Shown in pieces: positions 1-8,694 of a stretch of DNA of 64,000 nucleotides (position 1 is its first letter; each line of letters starts with the position of its first letter). The stretch lies in assembly GCA_017610385.1 (NCBI GenBank), contig JAFCCC010000002.1, positions 62,001 through 126,000 of the forward strand, written 5' to 3'. The notes under the pieces are model-generated. The model saw only the letters and a program-made list of their open reading frames with translations. It had not been told where the DNA came from and searched no databases. Position numbers and translations under genes: made by a program. The stretch is from Candidatus Nanohalarchaeota archaeon. Lineage in GTDB: Archaea; Nanohalarchaeota; Nanosalinia; Nanosalinales; JAFCCC01.

Positions 1-103
1 CTCTATTCCAAGAATATGGTTTGCCGGTTATAACAATAAGTACACCATTTCTCTCATCTTCTATTAAATTAGAGTATGCTTTCATAAATTCTGTCTTTGC
101 CAT
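1..103 (-). CDS. Partial CDS, N-terminus of an unidentified protein
   Basis: An open frame begins at ATG 103 and runs off the left edge, giving 34 residues that start MAKTEFMKAYSNLIEDERNG. The segment LIVITGKPYSW ends the visible part. I do not recognise the family. Upstream on the minus strand, around 150-160, there is an AT-rich TTATTTAA box at a plausible promoter distance. The call rests only on an open frame with normal-looking composition, so it could be spurious; the neighbouring window would decide. Confidence 0.4.
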   Translation of the reverse strand, partial: MAKTEFMKAYSNLIEDERNGVLIVITGKPYSWNR

Positions 104-388
104 AACGCTTCGCAACCACGATCTAATTATGTATTATTTGTACGAAACTTAAATAAGTATATTGAACTTAGAATTTTTCTCTGCTTAAATGCCTGAAACA
201 CAGAAGATTTTTGCAAAATGTAAACTTTAATTATGCATTTTCGTTTTAGTTTATTCCTTAATTATGTTTCTCCGGGAACAGTTCTAGTAAGAATTAGTTT
301 CCTGTAGGAAAGTTATCTAAAAAGTACCACCAGGATAAGAATAGTTTAATCTCTGTCAAATGAGTCTATTCTAAACTGAATCCTCTTA
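104..388. other. Gene-free stretch with a small palindrome
   Basis: No open frame of useful length is seen. The stretch is AT-rich and holds one short perfect palindrome near 299-312 (TTTCCT-GT-AGGAAA) and a looser AGAATAG/CTATTCT pair near 337-374. The latter lies just beyond the 3' end of the large surface-protein gene and could act as its 3' end signal. Nothing else is supported. Confidence 0.4.
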
Positions 389-2866
389 TTACTTTTTCCC
401 GACAAAAAAGTAACCAAAACCTGCAATTCCTAAGAATAAAGAGACCAAAATAATAGGACTCATTACAGGAACTTCTAATGGATCTCCACCACCAAACGGA
501 GGATCTGCTAAATCGTCTAAAGTCGGTGTTGTTGTGGCTGTAACTGTAATAGTTATGCTTCCGTCTCCATTTAAAACTTGGTTAGAACATAGACCCCAAG
601 ATTCAGTACCTTTATTCCACCAGTACATTTTACTTCCACCAGGATTCTGGAAAGTTATGTCTAGGCTAGTAATGCCTGGATCAACATATGGACCTGGTTC
701 ATATTTTACATCAAAGAAGTTACTTGCACCAGAGAAAACTGCGCTATCTGTCCAAGGTCTATTTTGATAAGTTATTAAGTCAAGGTATCCGGTTCCTGCG
801 CCAAAAGCTTCAACGGTAATTGAACCATCACCACTTGTTTCCGGAGTTCCTACCTCGATAAGCATTCTCTCTGGACCAAAACTGCCTTGCACTACTGCCG
901 CACCCAACCAAGGTTCATAATCTACATTCGTGCTTACTGCATTGCCAGTACCCGAACCTTCTCCAGAGGGACCTGTATCAGAACCCCACCAATTGTTTTC
1001 TGCATTAACAAGTGGTCCGGTACTGGAAATTCCATAAACATCATTTCCGATAACATTATTGTACTTTGCAACAACAACGCTTGTATCTGTGGTACTATAA
1101 CCAACAGCAATTCCGGTAGTTGAATCTGAGATGGTGTCACCAATAATTGTAGCCTTTGTATTAGAACCCCAAGCGGTTGTAACCAATATCCCAGCGGAAG
1201 TTGAACCATCAACACTTGCTACGCCTTTACAATTAGTTATTGTACAACCCTCAACTTTTATATCTCCCTCATTTCCTACTTCAAATCCGTAATCAAGGAA
1301 ATCACCGATACCTTTTCCTGTGTAAGTACAATCTTTGATTAATGTTCGTGCATCTGGATTAAATGTAAAAACGCCGATTCTTTGTATATTTTCAAACGTA
1401 CAACCGAGTATTTCAACGTATTGACCATAATTATTGATTGCGCGACCGTGATATTGACTAGTATGTTTAATATTTCTAAAATCACAGTTTTCCACTTTGC
1501 CTCCAGTACTATCTACATGATAATGAATGGCTGTGCGGACATTTTTCCCGGTTCCGTCAAATATTAGATTCTGGAAAATTACGTTTGCTCCAGTTACTTG
1601 GAACCAGCCTCGACCATTTACACCAATTTCATTATTTAAACCAGTGTTTTCTGTTGGGGTGATTAGTGGTTTATTTGAAGAATCTCCCAGAATTGTTAAG
1701 TCTTTGTCAATTATACTAATTCCTTCGTTATACGTCCCTGCTGCAACATTAATCGTGTCATCATTAATTGCTTGCTCTATTGCATTCTGAATATACGTGT
1801 AATGATCATTTGTAACAGGCCATTCAACAGGTAAATACCAAATGTTTCCAGTTATTTCTGTATTAGGATCATTTGGATTTCTTTCAGAGGTATAAAACAA
1901 ATATGGACTTCCTAATGCATCTGTAAATCCTGTTGGCCACATATCAATCCAAACATTTGAACCATAACTGGCGCTAGTAATGTCAACCTCTGTGCCAGAA
2001 GACAATAACGTATTCAAAGAGGTGCCAGTTTTTGCTTTGATCCATTGTTTTGGACTCACCCAAGGAGCATAAGCTGCAACATACTTTGTGCCAATTTTGT
2101 AAATGGTTGGATCATAAGGTCCAGATTCTGTAGCAGAATCTATTTGATTCCACACGGCGCCACCCCACTGATAAATATCTTGGTCTCCGCTGTCTGCCCG
2201 AATAAAATAAAGATTGCTTCCTTCGCAGTAAAATTTGGCTGTCCCGTAATTATTGGTTATGTCATACTCAGAACTCCAACTAGTAGTATAATATTTTGAT
2301 TTCCAATTATTGCCTAATTGGTATGCAAACCACAGTTTATTATCACAATTAATTGCAGCAAAATGTGCTGCGCCATCTGCCAGCCCTAATTCAATTATAC
2401 TTTCGCTCCAAGTTACGCCACCATCATTACTAGACCATTGATATAAAGTCGCATCAGCACCTACATCTACAGAAGCATAAACCCTAACATATCCATTAAA
2501 ATATGCAGAATCTGTTTCTCCTTGATAAATATTTGCATTGTGCGGTACATCTATTCTCGTGGGGGTTGCTGTAGCCAAATTTGAAATTGTCGATGCTTTT
2601 TTATAATACAGTTCATAATCGTGCGTATCTGGATCAGTGGGATTAGGATTCCCATAATTTCCAGTTACAGTAGCAGAACGTCCATAAAATAGCCAATAAT
2701 TAGAACCATCATAAATTATAGATTGTCCTCGTTCATAATGTTCATTATTGGTAAGTTGAATAGGTTGACTTACGTCAATAGTCGCCGCATTTACTGTAGC
2801 AACCATGATTAGAAAAGAAAATAAAAAGAATACTGAAATTAGTTTTTTAGCTACCATTACCCCCAT
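389..2866 (-). CDS. Large secreted surface protein: beta-propeller-like plus right-handed beta-helix
   Basis: About 825 residues. An N-terminal signal peptide (VAKKLISVFFLFSFLIMVA, about residues 4-25) directs export. Residues about 35-345 contain repeated Trp/Gly/Tyr-rich blades such as WSSNDGGVTWSES, resembling BNR/sialidase-type propellers. Residues about 355-660 look like a right-handed parallel beta-helix of the pectate-lyase/NosD type, including the typical NNWWGSDTGPSG turn. The C-terminus is hydrophobic (SPIILVSLFLGIAGFGYFF) followed by GKK, so the protein is probably anchored in the membrane and faces outward. ATG 2866 is preferred to an upstream TTG; ATG 2857 is an alternative. A role in polysaccharide binding or adhesion is inference. 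Confidence 0.75.
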   Translation of the reverse strand: MGVMVAKKLISVFFLFSFLIMVATVNAATIDVSQPIQLTNNEHYERGQSIIYDGSNYWLFYGRSATVTGNYGNPNPTDPDTHDYELYYKKASTISNLATATPTRIDVPHNANIYQGETDSAYFNGYVRVYASVDVGADATLYQWSSNDGGVTWSESIIELGLADGAAHFAAINCDNKLWFAYQLGNNWKSKYYTTSWSSEYDITNNYGTAKFYCEGSNLYFIRADSGDQDIYQWGGAVWNQIDSATESGPYDPTIYKIGTKYVAAYAPWVSPKQWIKAKTGTSLNTLLSSGTEVDITSASYGSNVWIDMWPTGFTDALGSPYLFYTSERNPNDPNTEITGNIWYLPVEWPVTNDHYTYIQNAIEQAINDDTINVAAGTYNEGISIIDKDLTILGDSSNKPLITPTENTGLNNEIGVNGRGWFQVTGANVIFQNLIFDGTGKNVRTAIHYHVDSTGGKVENCDFRNIKHTSQYHGRAINNYGQYVEILGCTFENIQRIGVFTFNPDARTLIKDCTYTGKGIGDFLDYGFEVGNEGDIKVEGCTITNCKGVASVDGSTSAGILVTTAWGSNTKATIIGDTISDSTTGIAVGYSTTDTSVVVAKYNNVIGNDVYGISSTGPLVNAENNWWGSDTGPSGEGSGTGNAVSTNVDYEPWLGAAVVQGSFGPERMLIEVGTPETSGDGSITVEAFGAGTGYLDLITYQNRPWTDSAVFSGASNFFDVKYEPGPYVDPGITSLDITFQNPGGSKMYWWNKGTESWGLCSNQVLNGDGSITITVTATTTPTLDDLADPPFGGGDPLEVPVMSPIILVSLFLGIAGFGYFFVGKK

Positions 2867-2991
2867 CAAATAAGTGTATTGTTTTTAGTGTTTAAAACTC
2901 TGTGTAAAGGATTCGTAGTGCGCGTAAGTTCTGCCTATATTATATATATAAGAACTTTTTGGTTCTAAATGAAATGAAGCTTCTCATAAAG

Positions 2992-3000
2992 TTTATATAC
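2992..3000 (+). promoter_or_regulatory. Archaeal TATA box for the 3030 gene
   Basis: TTTATATAC lies 30 nt before the ATG, so transcription should start near 3020-3024. The first transcribed bases would include the GTGAT at 3020-3024, which can pair with the archaeal 16S 3' end. The same TTTATATACTG core recurs before other genes in the window. Confidence 0.65.
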
Positions 3001-3029
3001 TGGGCAAGGCAGAAGTAATGTGATCAAAA

Positions 3030-3818
3030 ATGAATAGGAAATACATACCCTTATTTTTAGTTGTTTCATTATTGTGCGCAAGTTTTGTGGCCGCGGAAAA
3101 TACTAATGGAATGAATAATGTTGCTAATATGTCTAACACGACTACAAATGTAACTTCAGGAAATTCTGGGGCAAATGTAACTTCTGCTGTACCTCCTACT
3201 GCGATTGTAAATGCTACTGCTGTTTTAAATAGCACTAAAAAGCAAGTCAATACAAAAAATCAGACTCGTGAAAGAAACGAAAGTGCAATTAAAGCAATCA
3301 ATATTTCCAATATAAGAATAAAGGCGAAAACAGTAAGAGAGTATAGACAAATAATTCAAGAAAGAAAGCAAGTTATGAATCAAACTTTGATTGGGATAAG
3401 TGCCAGAAAAATAAAAATTTACAAAAATCAGAATCAGGTTAGGGAAGCTGTTCATAATCTGTTGGCTTTAGAAGATCTTGCAGGAGGAATAGGCAAGAAT
3501 ATCTCTAAAATTGCACGCGAATTTAATAATTCTGTTCAAAAAACCATAAACGCTGAAGAAAAAATTCAAAATAGAGCACCGTTATTGAGATTTTTTGCAG
3601 GTGGAAATAAAAAAGCAACTGAAGAACTGGAAGCAGAATTAACTCAAAACAGAATAAGAATGGAGAAATTAGTTCAATATCGGGAAAGACTTCAGCCAGA
3701 ATTAAAAGGGCTCTTAAATGAACAAATAACTCAGATTCAACAAGAACAAACTCGGTTAACTGAATTGGCACAAAAAGAGAAAAAGAGCAAGGGGATATTC
3801 GGTTGGCTCTGGAAGTAG
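3030..3818 (+). CDS. Secreted or membrane-tethered coiled-coil protein, unknown function
   Basis: A 262-residue protein with a clear signal sequence (MNRKYIPLFLVVSLLCASFVAA). Residues 24-75 are Asn/Thr-rich with many NxT/NxS sequons (NMSNTT, NVTSG), suggesting a glycosylated stalk. From about residue 80 to 250 it is highly charged and helical, with long coiled-coil runs rich in Lys, Arg, Glu and Gln. It ends GIFGWLWK, a short amphipathic tail. The ATG follows GTGATCAAAA, the Shine-Dalgarno style seen repeatedly here. I do not recognise the family. It lies between divergent surface and sRNP genes with no obvious operon partner. Confidence 0.7.
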   Translation: MNRKYIPLFLVVSLLCASFVAAENTNGMNNVANMSNTTTNVTSGNSGANVTSAVPPTAIVNATAVLNSTKKQVNTKNQTRERNESAIKAINISNIRIKAKTVREYRQIIQERKQVMNQTLIGISARKIKIYKNQNQVREAVHNLLALEDLAGGIGKNISKIAREFNNSVQKTINAEEKIQNRAPLLRFFAGGNKKATEELEAELTQNRIRMEKLVQYRERLQPELKGLLNEQITQIQQEQTRLTELAQKEKKSKGIFGWLWK

Positions 3819-3975
3819 ATTCAGCTCAATTTTTATTTCTTTAAGTTTTTATATTCTTTTAGTTAGTAGCCCATTGAGAATTAGTTCAATGCAATCATTT
3901 TCAAAAAGGTCTAAGTTTGTTAAGTATATTTAACATATGTAAAAGAGACTTTACACTCGTTTAAACAAGTTTGGG

Positions 3976-4830
3976 CTATTTTTTTAAACTTGTATATTTT
4001 TCTTCGATTTGTTTCTTGATCTGATCAGCCATGAATTCGCCACCGTAGAAATCAACCTTGGACAAAATAGTTAATTTATTTGCAACAAAACGAGCCATTG
4101 CACCTCTTTTTTCTTTTCTGATGCCATTTATTTTTGGATAAAGAAATAAAATGCCGTGTTTTGGTGCTTTTCCTTGTTCTTTTAGGTATCTAAAAAGGGC
4201 TTTTTCTGCACCCAAAACCTGAATAGTTGAAGAAGGCATTCTCGCTAATTTTTGCATAGACCCCGCCAGACTAAGTAAGTGGGCAGCTAAATTTTCGCCT
4301 AAAATATATGATACATTGGGCATAAGTTCTTTAGCAAGTTCTGAAACCTGTTTTTCTACTTCGTCATGAAGTTCTTTTAACTCTTTAATTTTGAATTCAA
4401 ATTTTCTTCCTACATAAGATGTTTCTTTAACATTTTTTAGAGCAAGTAATCTTTCTTTTAATGGGTTAATTGAATTGTCTAAAGCTTGTTGAAGTTTAAT
4501 CAACTCAATTAAATATAAATCTTCAGGTAATGACTCGTTAATTTTCAGAGAAGTATAATTTTGCGCTATTTTTTGTAGTTTATGATAATAATCTTTTTCA
4601 TTTTTCACTATGTTTTCCTGCAATGCAAAGGCTCTAAAATCGAAATCGCTATGATCAAGTTCTCTTATATTCGGATATTTTTTCACAAGGTCTTTCACAA
4701 AGTTGCTCTTTTTTAATAGAATTTTAGCTGCTTGTTCTGGTTCTTTCGGAAGTGGTTTGAATTCGTGAACTTTTCCCTTCTCATTAAAAACAAACGTACC
4801 AAGAAAATTTGTGAAGGATTTAAATTTCAT
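3976..4830 (-). CDS. nop5: Nop5 (Nop56/58-like) C/D-box sRNP core protein
   Basis: A 284-residue protein. The C-terminal half is a NOP domain: PNVSYILGENLAAHLLSLAGS, then LARMPSSTIQVLGAEKALFRYL, PKHGILFLYP and RGAMARFVANKLTILSKVDFYG. In archaea Nop5 bridges fibrillarin and L7Ae on box C/D guide RNAs that direct 2'-O-methylation of rRNA and tRNA. The N-terminal fibrillarin-binding part (residues 1-90) is more divergent, followed by a coiled coil (about 105-165). Length is slightly below typical archaeal Nop5 because the lysine-rich tail is short. Fibrillarin, often adjacent, is not in this window. Confidence 0.92.
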   Translation of the reverse strand: MKFKSFTNFLGTFVFNEKGKVHEFKPLPKEPEQAAKILLKKSNFVKDLVKKYPNIRELDHSDFDFRAFALQENIVKNEKDYYHKLQKIAQNYTSLKINESLPEDLYLIELIKLQQALDNSINPLKERLLALKNVKETSYVGRKFEFKIKELKELHDEVEKQVSELAKELMPNVSYILGENLAAHLLSLAGSMQKLARMPSSTIQVLGAEKALFRYLKEQGKAPKHGILFLYPKINGIRKEKRGAMARFVANKLTILSKVDFYGGEFMADQIKKQIEEKYTSLKK

Positions 4831-5005
4831 AAAAATAAATAAGATTAGAATTGTTTTAAATGCGTTTGTTCAAATGATAAATTATCTGAGTTTTGATGAA
4901 GTGAAAAATTCTCAGAAAAACTTTTCATAAAACTAAATTATATTGATTTTTTATATTTTTTAGTCTTTTGTAACTTTTTTATAATAGTCTCACCATAATA
5001 CTTTT

Positions 5006-5209
5006 ATGAATACTCTGAGCAGAATTATCACTGGAACTTTTATGATTATTTTAGGAATGTTTTTAATTGCGCTCGGTTTTTCTGAATGGAGTATATTGCT
5101 GTACGGAATTCCAAGTTTTGTTCTTGGAATTTTCATTCTTTTTCATAAAAATGAAGATTATATTGAAAAAATAAAAACTAAACCATATGGAGGTAAAAAA
5201 ATAAAATGA
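5006..5209 (+). CDS. Small two-helix membrane protein
   Basis: A 67-residue protein with two hydrophobic helices (about residues 6-24 and 28-46) and a lysine-rich C-terminal tail that probably faces the cytoplasm. Its stop overlaps the next start in an ATGA arrangement, so it is very likely translationally coupled to the YbjQ-family gene. Family not recognised. Confidence 0.6.
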   Translation: MNTLSRIITGTFMIILGMFLIALGFSEWSILLYGIPSFVLGIFILFHKNEDYIEKIKTKPYGGKKIK

Positions 5210-5529
5210 CAGATATACTAGTTACAACAGGAAATGAAGCTCCTGGAAAGAAAATCATTAAGATCCTTGGCATCGTCAAAGGAAGTACAGTAAGAGCAAG
5301 AAATATTGGTAGAGATATTGGTGCAGGATTTAAAAGTCTCGTCGGAGGAGAAGTAAAAACATATACCGGTATGACTAAAAATGCAAGAGATGAAGCATAT
5401 AATAGAATGGTTAATGAAGCAATAGATATGAATGCTGATGCAATTATTGGTGTTCGATTTGCAACTTCGATGGTAATGCAGGGCGCTTCTGAAATGCTTG
5501 CATACGGAACTGCAGTTAAACTTAATTAG
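5206..5529 (+). CDS. YbjQ/UPF0145 family protein
   Basis: A 107-residue protein matching the YbjQ/UPF0145 (DUF74) family along its whole length: opening with DILVTTGNEAPGKKIIKILG, then a VRARNIGRDIGAGF segment, RDEAYNRMVNEA and the conserved NADAIIGVRFATS. These proteins form small pentameric rings and have been described as heavy-metal-binding, but the biological role is unknown. The 4-nt overlap with the preceding small membrane protein suggests the two act together. Confidence 0.85.
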   Translation: MTDILVTTGNEAPGKKIIKILGIVKGSTVRARNIGRDIGAGFKSLVGGEVKTYTGMTKNARDEAYNRMVNEAIDMNADAIIGVRFATSMVMQGASEMLAYGTAVKLN

Positions 5530-5540
5530 AAATAAGGAGA

Positions 5541-5561
5541 TTCAAGAACTCTATTCTTGAA
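5541..5561. terminator. Inverted repeat between convergent genes
   Basis: TTCAAGAA-CTCTA-TTCTTGAA is a perfect 8-bp inverted repeat in the gap between the YbjQ-family gene and the convergent nuclease gene. An alternative wider pairing (GAACTCT with AGAGTTC) overlaps it. Placement suggests a transcript-end signal; archaeal termination does not require a hairpin, so function is uncertain. Confidence 0.4.
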
Positions 5562-5599
5562 ACGAGGAGTTTTCGATAAGAGTTCCATAATAATAAAAA

Positions 5600-6502
5600 T
5601 TATTCATTAGAATATTCGTAATTCAAAACCAAATCTCCTTGATTATTTCTTATAAAAATAGTATCTTTTGCGTTATTCCAGACAGCATTGCACTGTCTTC
5701 CACTGCTGCACCAGTAAAGGCTTTTCTGTGCGTCTATACCACAGCCAGTATACAGAGTTACTTCTGAGTTGCTTTCGAGAACAAAATTTGGGAATACATA
5801 GGGATCTCTTGAAGTTTCATCTGTAACTCTCCAACCAGTTATATCATATGAAAAGCCACAACTATTTTTTAAAGTAATATATTCATCATTTAAATTGTTA
5901 CAGTCGTTTCCTTCTGCATTGGCGTGTATGTAGAAAATTCCAATACAAGTATCTGGTGAAGCGCCTTCCCAAATACATCCTTGTTGTTTTTGCGCTGTGT
6001 TCTCTGCTTCTTCTAATTCTTTTTCATATTTTGTATTAGGAGAAATTATGAATACTGTGGCTAGGCCTTCTTCCACAAGTTTAATGTTGATATTCTTGTT
6101 ATTTAAGAAAATGTAGCGTAAAAGTCTTCCATATTGATCTTTCGTATTCTCATCTGTTTCTAATCGTACTTCTTTGTTTTTTATTAACTCTTCCAATCTT
6201 TTTTTGGCTTCGTTATAACATTTTTGCCCTCTTTCAGGAGTATTTATCCCTAAAAGTCTTATTCTTTCTCCTGTTTCAATTTCTATTGTATCTCCATCTA
6301 TTATTCTTATCACAAAGGCTTTTTCAGCAGGGATCGTTTCAGAAAAATTGTTCTTAGCTATTATGTACCCTTTAGGACCATTCTGACCTTCGTTTGGAGT
6401 AGACCCCTTAATCAAAAAACCAATCAAAATTCCAATTAAAAGCATTAATAAGAAAGAGGCTGTTAAAATGCTTGTTTGTTTTCTGAATAACTTTTTCTTC
6501 AT
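5600..6502 (-). CDS. Membrane-anchored thermonuclease (SNase) with lamin-tail domain
   Basis: A 300-residue protein. One N-terminal transmembrane helix (about residues 13-31) places the rest outside. Residues about 60-180 are a staphylococcal-nuclease domain: IIDGDTIEIETGERIRLLGI with NTPERG gives the catalytic Asp, Arg and Glu positions, and YGRLLRYIF the second Arg. Residues about 185-300 resemble a lamin-tail domain (DEYITLKNSCGFSYDITGW, then YVFPNFVLESNSEVTLYTG), with several cysteines. It should cut DNA or RNA at the cell surface. A second, shorter anchored SNase lies at 9541-10014; together they suggest extracellular nucleic-acid scavenging or defence. Confidence 0.88.
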   Translation of the reverse strand: MKKKLFRKQTSILTASFLLMLLIGILIGFLIKGSTPNEGQNGPKGYIIAKNNFSETIPAEKAFVIRIIDGDTIEIETGERIRLLGINTPERGQKCYNEAKKRLEELIKNKEVRLETDENTKDQYGRLLRYIFLNNKNINIKLVEEGLATVFIISPNTKYEKELEEAENTAQKQQGCIWEGASPDTCIGIFYIHANAEGNDCNNLNDEYITLKNSCGFSYDITGWRVTDETSRDPYVFPNFVLESNSEVTLYTGCGIDAQKSLYWCSSGRQCNAVWNNAKDTIFIRNNQGDLVLNYEYSNE

Positions 6503-6832
6503 TGTGTATTATTTTATTACTTTTGTTATTCATACGTGTTTTGGTAGAAAGTAAAAATTTAAAATCCTGTATTTGCTATAGGTCTTGCTAGCGTTTGCGA
6601 TCTTTGCATGACTACTCAAGCAATTGAAAATCATCCTAAAACTCGTTTTAAATAATGAATAAAATCGGCTTTGCCCATTAAGTCCTAAAAACGATTGACT
6701 TTTTGTGCAGGATGGATTTTTGCATAAAAAGTCATAGATTTCTATCGGAACGCCTCAGATACCTCTCAACTTGCATTTGAGTTAGAAACTGTTTGAACTA
6801 GGAATCTATCCAGAATTTTAAATATCTTTTAA
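6503..6832. other. Gene-free region with a strong hairpin upstream of a transposase relic
   Basis: No intact gene is visible. The most prominent structure is the long hairpin at 6696-6734 listed separately. The sequence leads directly into the C-terminal fragment of a transposase at 6833, so part of this stretch is probably decayed insertion-sequence DNA, but no readable transposase segments were found in it. Confidence 0.4.
6696..6734. repeat. 14-bp-stem hairpin
   Basis: The arms TGACTTTTTGTGCA (6696-6709) and TGCATAAAAAGTCA (6721-6734) pair over 14 positions with one G-T wobble, enclosing an 11-nt loop. It lies about 100 nt before the transposase remnant. It could be part of an insertion-sequence end, a transcript terminator or a small structured RNA. 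A shorter TTTTTGTGCAG echo occurs at about 9196-9206. Confidence 0.45.
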
Positions 6833-7051
6833 GTGGATTTAAGGTATATGGAAGAAGAATTCTTAGAGCATTATCACAAACGAAGTAACGTAGAATCAAT
6901 AATGTACAGGATTAAATCTAAGTTTGGAGATGGGTTGTTGAGTAAAACTAAAACTGCACAGAGTAATGAGCTTTTGGCTAAAGTTCTGTGTCATAATATT
7001 TGTGTAGTTATCCCGGAGTTGTTTGAGTTGGGTATAAAACCCAACCTTTAG
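6833..7051 (+). pseudogene. C-terminal remnant of a DDE transposase
   Basis: A 72-codon open stretch whose translation, with HKRSNVESIMYRIKSKFGDG followed by SKTKTAQSNELLAKVLCHNI, matches the end of DDE_Tnp_1-type (IS4/IS5-like) transposases. The glutamate in RSNVE corresponds to the final acidic residue of the DDE triad. A stop codon lies immediately upstream in frame and the N-terminal three quarters of a transposase are missing, so this is a relic. It marks past insertion-sequence activity beside the HEPN gene and another pseudogene. Confidence 0.75.
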
Positions 7052-7134
7052 GATTTTTTATCGAGACGCACATAAACCTACCGCGTAAATCATTTACATC
7101 AGCTTTTTATCATTTTATACCGCTATATTAATTA

Positions 7135-8490
7135 ATGAAGATTGAGTTAAAACAAAAATTTGACTGTAAAAAAATAATTAAAGAATTAGATTGCTTGGTG
7201 AAATGTGCAGTTTCTCTTTTTGATGATTTTTCTTCTTGTCGCATCAATTCGATTCGCAATTCAAAGAAACTACAAAAACTTGAAACTATACTTCTTATAC
7301 ATTTTCTAGAAAAAACGAACTTTGAAAGCGTATTTGACAATATGAAAGCCAGTTATATCTATACGGATATTGTGGGTCACAATATATTTCATCACTTACT
7401 TTGTAATTTAGGTAAAAAGCAAATGGAACCTACCTTATCTAATTTACTTTTAGTTTGTGAAGAGAGTTTTAAGCAAATACGTCGCAAGCGCCCAAAAAAG
7501 TACAGTTATTATTTACCAACCAGAATTGAACTCGAGTTATCCAAAGGAAAAAAGAGCTACTTAAAAAAAATATTGAAAAATAAAATAGGCATAGAGATTA
7601 GTAGACCCTCTAAAAAACTTTTAGAAAGTATGCACCGCCCAAACCTCAAGGAATTATTTGATACTCGGCAAACAATTTTAAAATTAGAGGTACGAGCAAG
7701 AGATTACGCGTACGTTAATAAAATTTTGGATAGAAAAGTTTTAGCATTAATTGGTGCACTCGCCTTTACTATTAGTTACCAGAATAATCCGCTCATAGGG
7801 TTTCACGCGCCTAATAAATCTGAAATTCTAACTACCCCATTAGAAGATTATATTGTTATTGTAGAAGATGATGAAACTGTTGTTTATCCCGCGTCATCGA
7901 TACATTCCGTATTGCGGCGGGTGGTGGATAAAGATATTAGATCGGTTGGTAAATCCTTTTGGATAATTCACGACAGAGAGACTGGCAATTATAAATTTTT
8001 TAAGAAAATTTTAAACCTCTTAGCCAACCAGACACCAAAAATAAGATCAATAACTGAGAGTAAATTGAAACTTTATTTAGATGCAGTCACTGAAAAACAA
8101 CTAGAAATATCTTTTTTGAAATTTTGGGTAATTATAGAAAGCACAATAAAACTAAAAAATAAGAAACGCGGCGCAGTTGTGGTATCCTCCCTTAAAAAAT
8201 TACTTGCTGAAAAAGAATTAGAACCCTTGATAGATTCTTTATATGCAAAACGAAATTTACTAGTTCATGAATTTGAGGCAGATTATATTTCTCAACAAGA
8301 TAGGAGTTTAGTAAAGATTTTTGTAGATAAAATCATGTTATTTTTAATTGACCAACCCATAAAACTGCGGAATCCACAAGAATTAAAAATGTGGATAGAT
8401 AACGCATTTTTTTCAGATGAGGAGCTTATTAAAAGAAAAGATATTATAACTAAACTCCTTAAAAAAAGATTAAGTTCTAAAAATGGTTAA
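7135..8490 (+). CDS. Large protein with a C-terminal Apea-like HEPN domain
   Basis: A 451-residue cytosolic protein. The last 130 residues look like an Apea-like HEPN helical domain: FLKFWVIIESTIKLKNKKRG, a helical linker, and YAKRNLLVHEFEAD, which contains the R-x4-H motif (about residues 373-378) used for RNA cleavage in many HEPN toxins and defence proteins. The N-terminal 320 residues are Lys-rich and unrecognised. A TATA-like TTTATACCGCTATATTA lies just before the ATG. Its surroundings (transposase remnant upstream, pseudogene downstream) are typical of an accessory locus. An RNase or abortive-infection role is inference from the motif. Confidence 0.7.
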   Translation: MKIELKQKFDCKKIIKELDCLVKCAVSLFDDFSSCRINSIRNSKKLQKLETILLIHFLEKTNFESVFDNMKASYIYTDIVGHNIFHHLLCNLGKKQMEPTLSNLLLVCEESFKQIRRKRPKKYSYYLPTRIELELSKGKKSYLKKILKNKIGIEISRPSKKLLESMHRPNLKELFDTRQTILKLEVRARDYAYVNKILDRKVLALIGALAFTISYQNNPLIGFHAPNKSEILTTPLEDYIVIVEDDETVVYPASSIHSVLRRVVDKDIRSVGKSFWIIHDRETGNYKFFKKILNLLANQTPKIRSITESKLKLYLDAVTEKQLEISFLKFWVIIESTIKLKNKKRGAVVVSSLKKLLAEKELEPLIDSLYAKRNLLVHEFEADYISQQDRSLVKIFVDKIMLFLIDQPIKLRNPQELKMWIDNAFFSDEELIKRKDIITKLLKKRLSSKNG

Positions 8491-8545
8491 CTTCTTGTAT
8501 AAATCCAGTCATTAGGTTTTTATAATTTTGCAACAAACTATTACT

Positions 8546-8659
8546 ATGATAAATATTATATCATTTATACTGGGTGGGTTTTCTATTTATTGTCTGTCTA
8601 TACTTACAGTGTGGGTTATAAGACAAATAGGGGATATCTCACCAAAAGATAGATTCTGA
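8546..8659 (+). CDS. Possible 37-residue single-helix membrane protein
   Basis: A short open frame encodes MINIISFILGGFSIYCLSIL followed by TVWVIRQIGDISPKDRF: one transmembrane helix and a charged tail. A TTTTTATAATTT box about 25 nt before the ATG would give a leaderless transcript. The stop is followed by CCTAA-TTAGG-TTTTT, which resembles a terminator. Conservation is unknown, so the call is tentative. Confidence 0.35.
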   Translation: MINIISFILGGFSIYCLSILTVWVIRQIGDISPKDRF

Positions 8660-8694
8660 ACCTAACTTTAATATTAGGTCTTTTTGAAGGGGTT

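Noticed and set aside
887-1790. Several open frames on the plus strand inside the large surface-protein gene
   Set aside because: They lie antisense to a clear signal-peptide/beta-helix protein and have no initiation context or protein-like composition.
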